A stretch of DNA of 6,250 nt, from the NCBI GenBank assembly GCA_018900295.1, contig JAHIGH010000025.1, forward strand, positions 1-6,250. Reading direction: 5' to 3'. The translations under genes and the position numbers were made by a program. This DNA comes from Patescibacteria group bacterium. Lineage in GTDB: Bacteria; Patescibacteriota; Microgenomatia; Levybacterales; UBA12049. The notes beneath the pieces were generated by a model that was not told where the DNA came from, did not search any database, and saw nothing but the letters and a program-made list of their open reading frames with translations. This document shows positions 6,072-6,250 of this stretch, in pieces (the first letter of the stretch is position 1; every line of letters begins with the position of its first letter).

Positions 6072-6110
6072 TCAGTTATAAGGATGAGAAGGTCCTAGAC
6101 CGTACCGCTC

Positions 6111-6169
6111 AGCAAGGCACAATTCTGCGCCTTGCTCCGCAGGAGTAAGAAAATAAGCAGAATTTTGCC
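6111..6169. repeat. Nested and alternative inverted repeats (structured element)
   Basis: GGCACAATTCTGC (6116-6128) pairs with GCAGAATTTTGCC (6157-6169) at 12 of 13 positions. Inside, CTTGCTCC (6131-6138) pairs with GGAGTAAG (6142-6149) around a GCA loop with one G-T wobble, giving a long two-part hairpin. A competing pairing also exists: AGCAAGGC (6111-6118) is perfectly complementary to GCCTTGCT (6129-6136). The two folds cannot form together, a layout seen in attenuators and in palindromic mobile repeats. The element lies just upstream of the GIY-YIG start. Which function applies, if any, cannot be told from one copy. Confidence 0.65.
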
Positions 6170-6174
6170 GCAGC

Positions 6175-6194
6175 CAGGTACCGACTGGTACCTG
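6175..6194. repeat. Perfect 8-bp inverted repeat CAGGTACC-GACT-GGTACCTG
   Basis: CAGGTACC (6175-6182) and GGTACCTG (6187-6194) are perfect complements around a 4-base loop, seven bases before the ATG at 6202. With a bulged A the stem extends by GC/GC (6173-6174 with 6196-6197). There is no T-run after it, so it does not look like a terminator. It may mask the translation start of the GIY-YIG gene or form part of the palindromic element just upstream. Confidence 0.75.
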
Positions 6195-6201
6195 AGCAAA
6201 T

Positions 6202-6250
6202 ATGAAATTTTATTACATATATGTACTTCATAATTTCCGTAAAAACTTCA
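6202..6250 (+). CDS. 5' end of a GIY-YIG endonuclease family protein (partial)
   Basis: ATG at 6202 opens 16 codons that run off the window and encode MKFYYIYVLHNFRKNF. The element YYIYVL is the first beta strand of GIY-YIG domains in the small UrbA/UPF0213-like group, where GIY is often written YVY or YIY. The next residues in that family are usually YIG-[YF]-T, for which HNFRKNF is a suitable lead-in. Such proteins are typically about 80-100 aa, are single-domain, and may nick nucleic acid or act in repair. No SD site is seen. The gene is preceded by the palindromes at 6111-6194. It is on the same strand as the operon but 226 bases away, so it is probably a separate unit. Only the N-terminus is visible, and neither the YIG part nor the catalytic Arg/Glu can be checked. 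Confidence 0.6.
   Translation, partial: MKFYYIYVLHNFRKNF

Noticed and set aside
5976..6201. Intrinsic terminator after the operon
   Set aside because: None of the hairpins in this region is followed by a T-run on the plus strand or preceded by an A-run for the minus strand.
1..6250. CRISPR array, tRNA, rRNA or insertion sequence
   Set aside because: There are no regularly spaced repeats, no cloverleaf with a T-loop motif, and no transposase-like frame with terminal inverted repeats.

Overview
The window is low-GC and has the look of an accessory region from a bacterium that starts translation without Shine-Dalgarno sequences: none of the six visible start codons (745 on the minus strand, 788, 992, 4503, 5358, 6202) has an AGGAGG-like site at the usual distance. 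The small excisionase/MerR-type helix-turn-helix protein and the GIY-YIG gene start preceded by palindromes remind me of Candidate Phyla Radiation (Patescibacteria) genomes. That assignment is an inference from memory; a Bacteroidetes-like host, which also lacks SD signals, is not excluded. TGA, TAA and TAG all end genes here, and the long frames contain no internal TGA, so the standard bacterial code fits.

Layout. Positions 1-119 hold the 3' end of an unidentified plus-strand gene. A perfect 56-bp tandem duplication (93-148 and 149-204) follows and covers the meeting point of that gene with a convergent, unrecognised minus-strand gene (122-745). A 42-bp divergent intergenic region (746-787) carries two TAGTAAG copies 21 bp apart. 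It opens a tightly packed plus-strand block of four genes (788-5975): a 65-aa winged-helix DNA-binding protein; a 1172-aa protein with an N-terminal PD-(D/E)XK-like nuclease domain (E29, D64/D65, Q79-x-K81) fused to a long alpha-helical, HEAT-like repeat region; a 283-aa helical protein with a possible HEPN-type R-x4-H motif (R189, H194); and a 205-aa protein with a second PD-(D/E)XK-like motif (P82-D83, E119-x-K121). Gaps are 6, -8 and 3 bases, so the genes are probably cotranscribed and translationally coupled. After 5975 there are about 226 bases of non-coding sequence with several inverted repeats, and the window ends in the first 16 codons of a probable GIY-YIG endonuclease family protein (from 6202).

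The best reading of the central block is a candidate anti-phage or anti-plasmid defence operon: a transcriptional regulator, a large repeat-scaffold nuclease that could sense a target and cut nucleic acid, a possible HEPN RNase or accessory subunit, and a second nuclease. No ATPase or GTPase motif is visible in any of its proteins, which sets it apart from Avs/STAND-type and McrBC-type systems. I do not recognise this four-gene arrangement as a named system. The family calls rest on motif reading by eye, without a profile search, and the immune function is inference.
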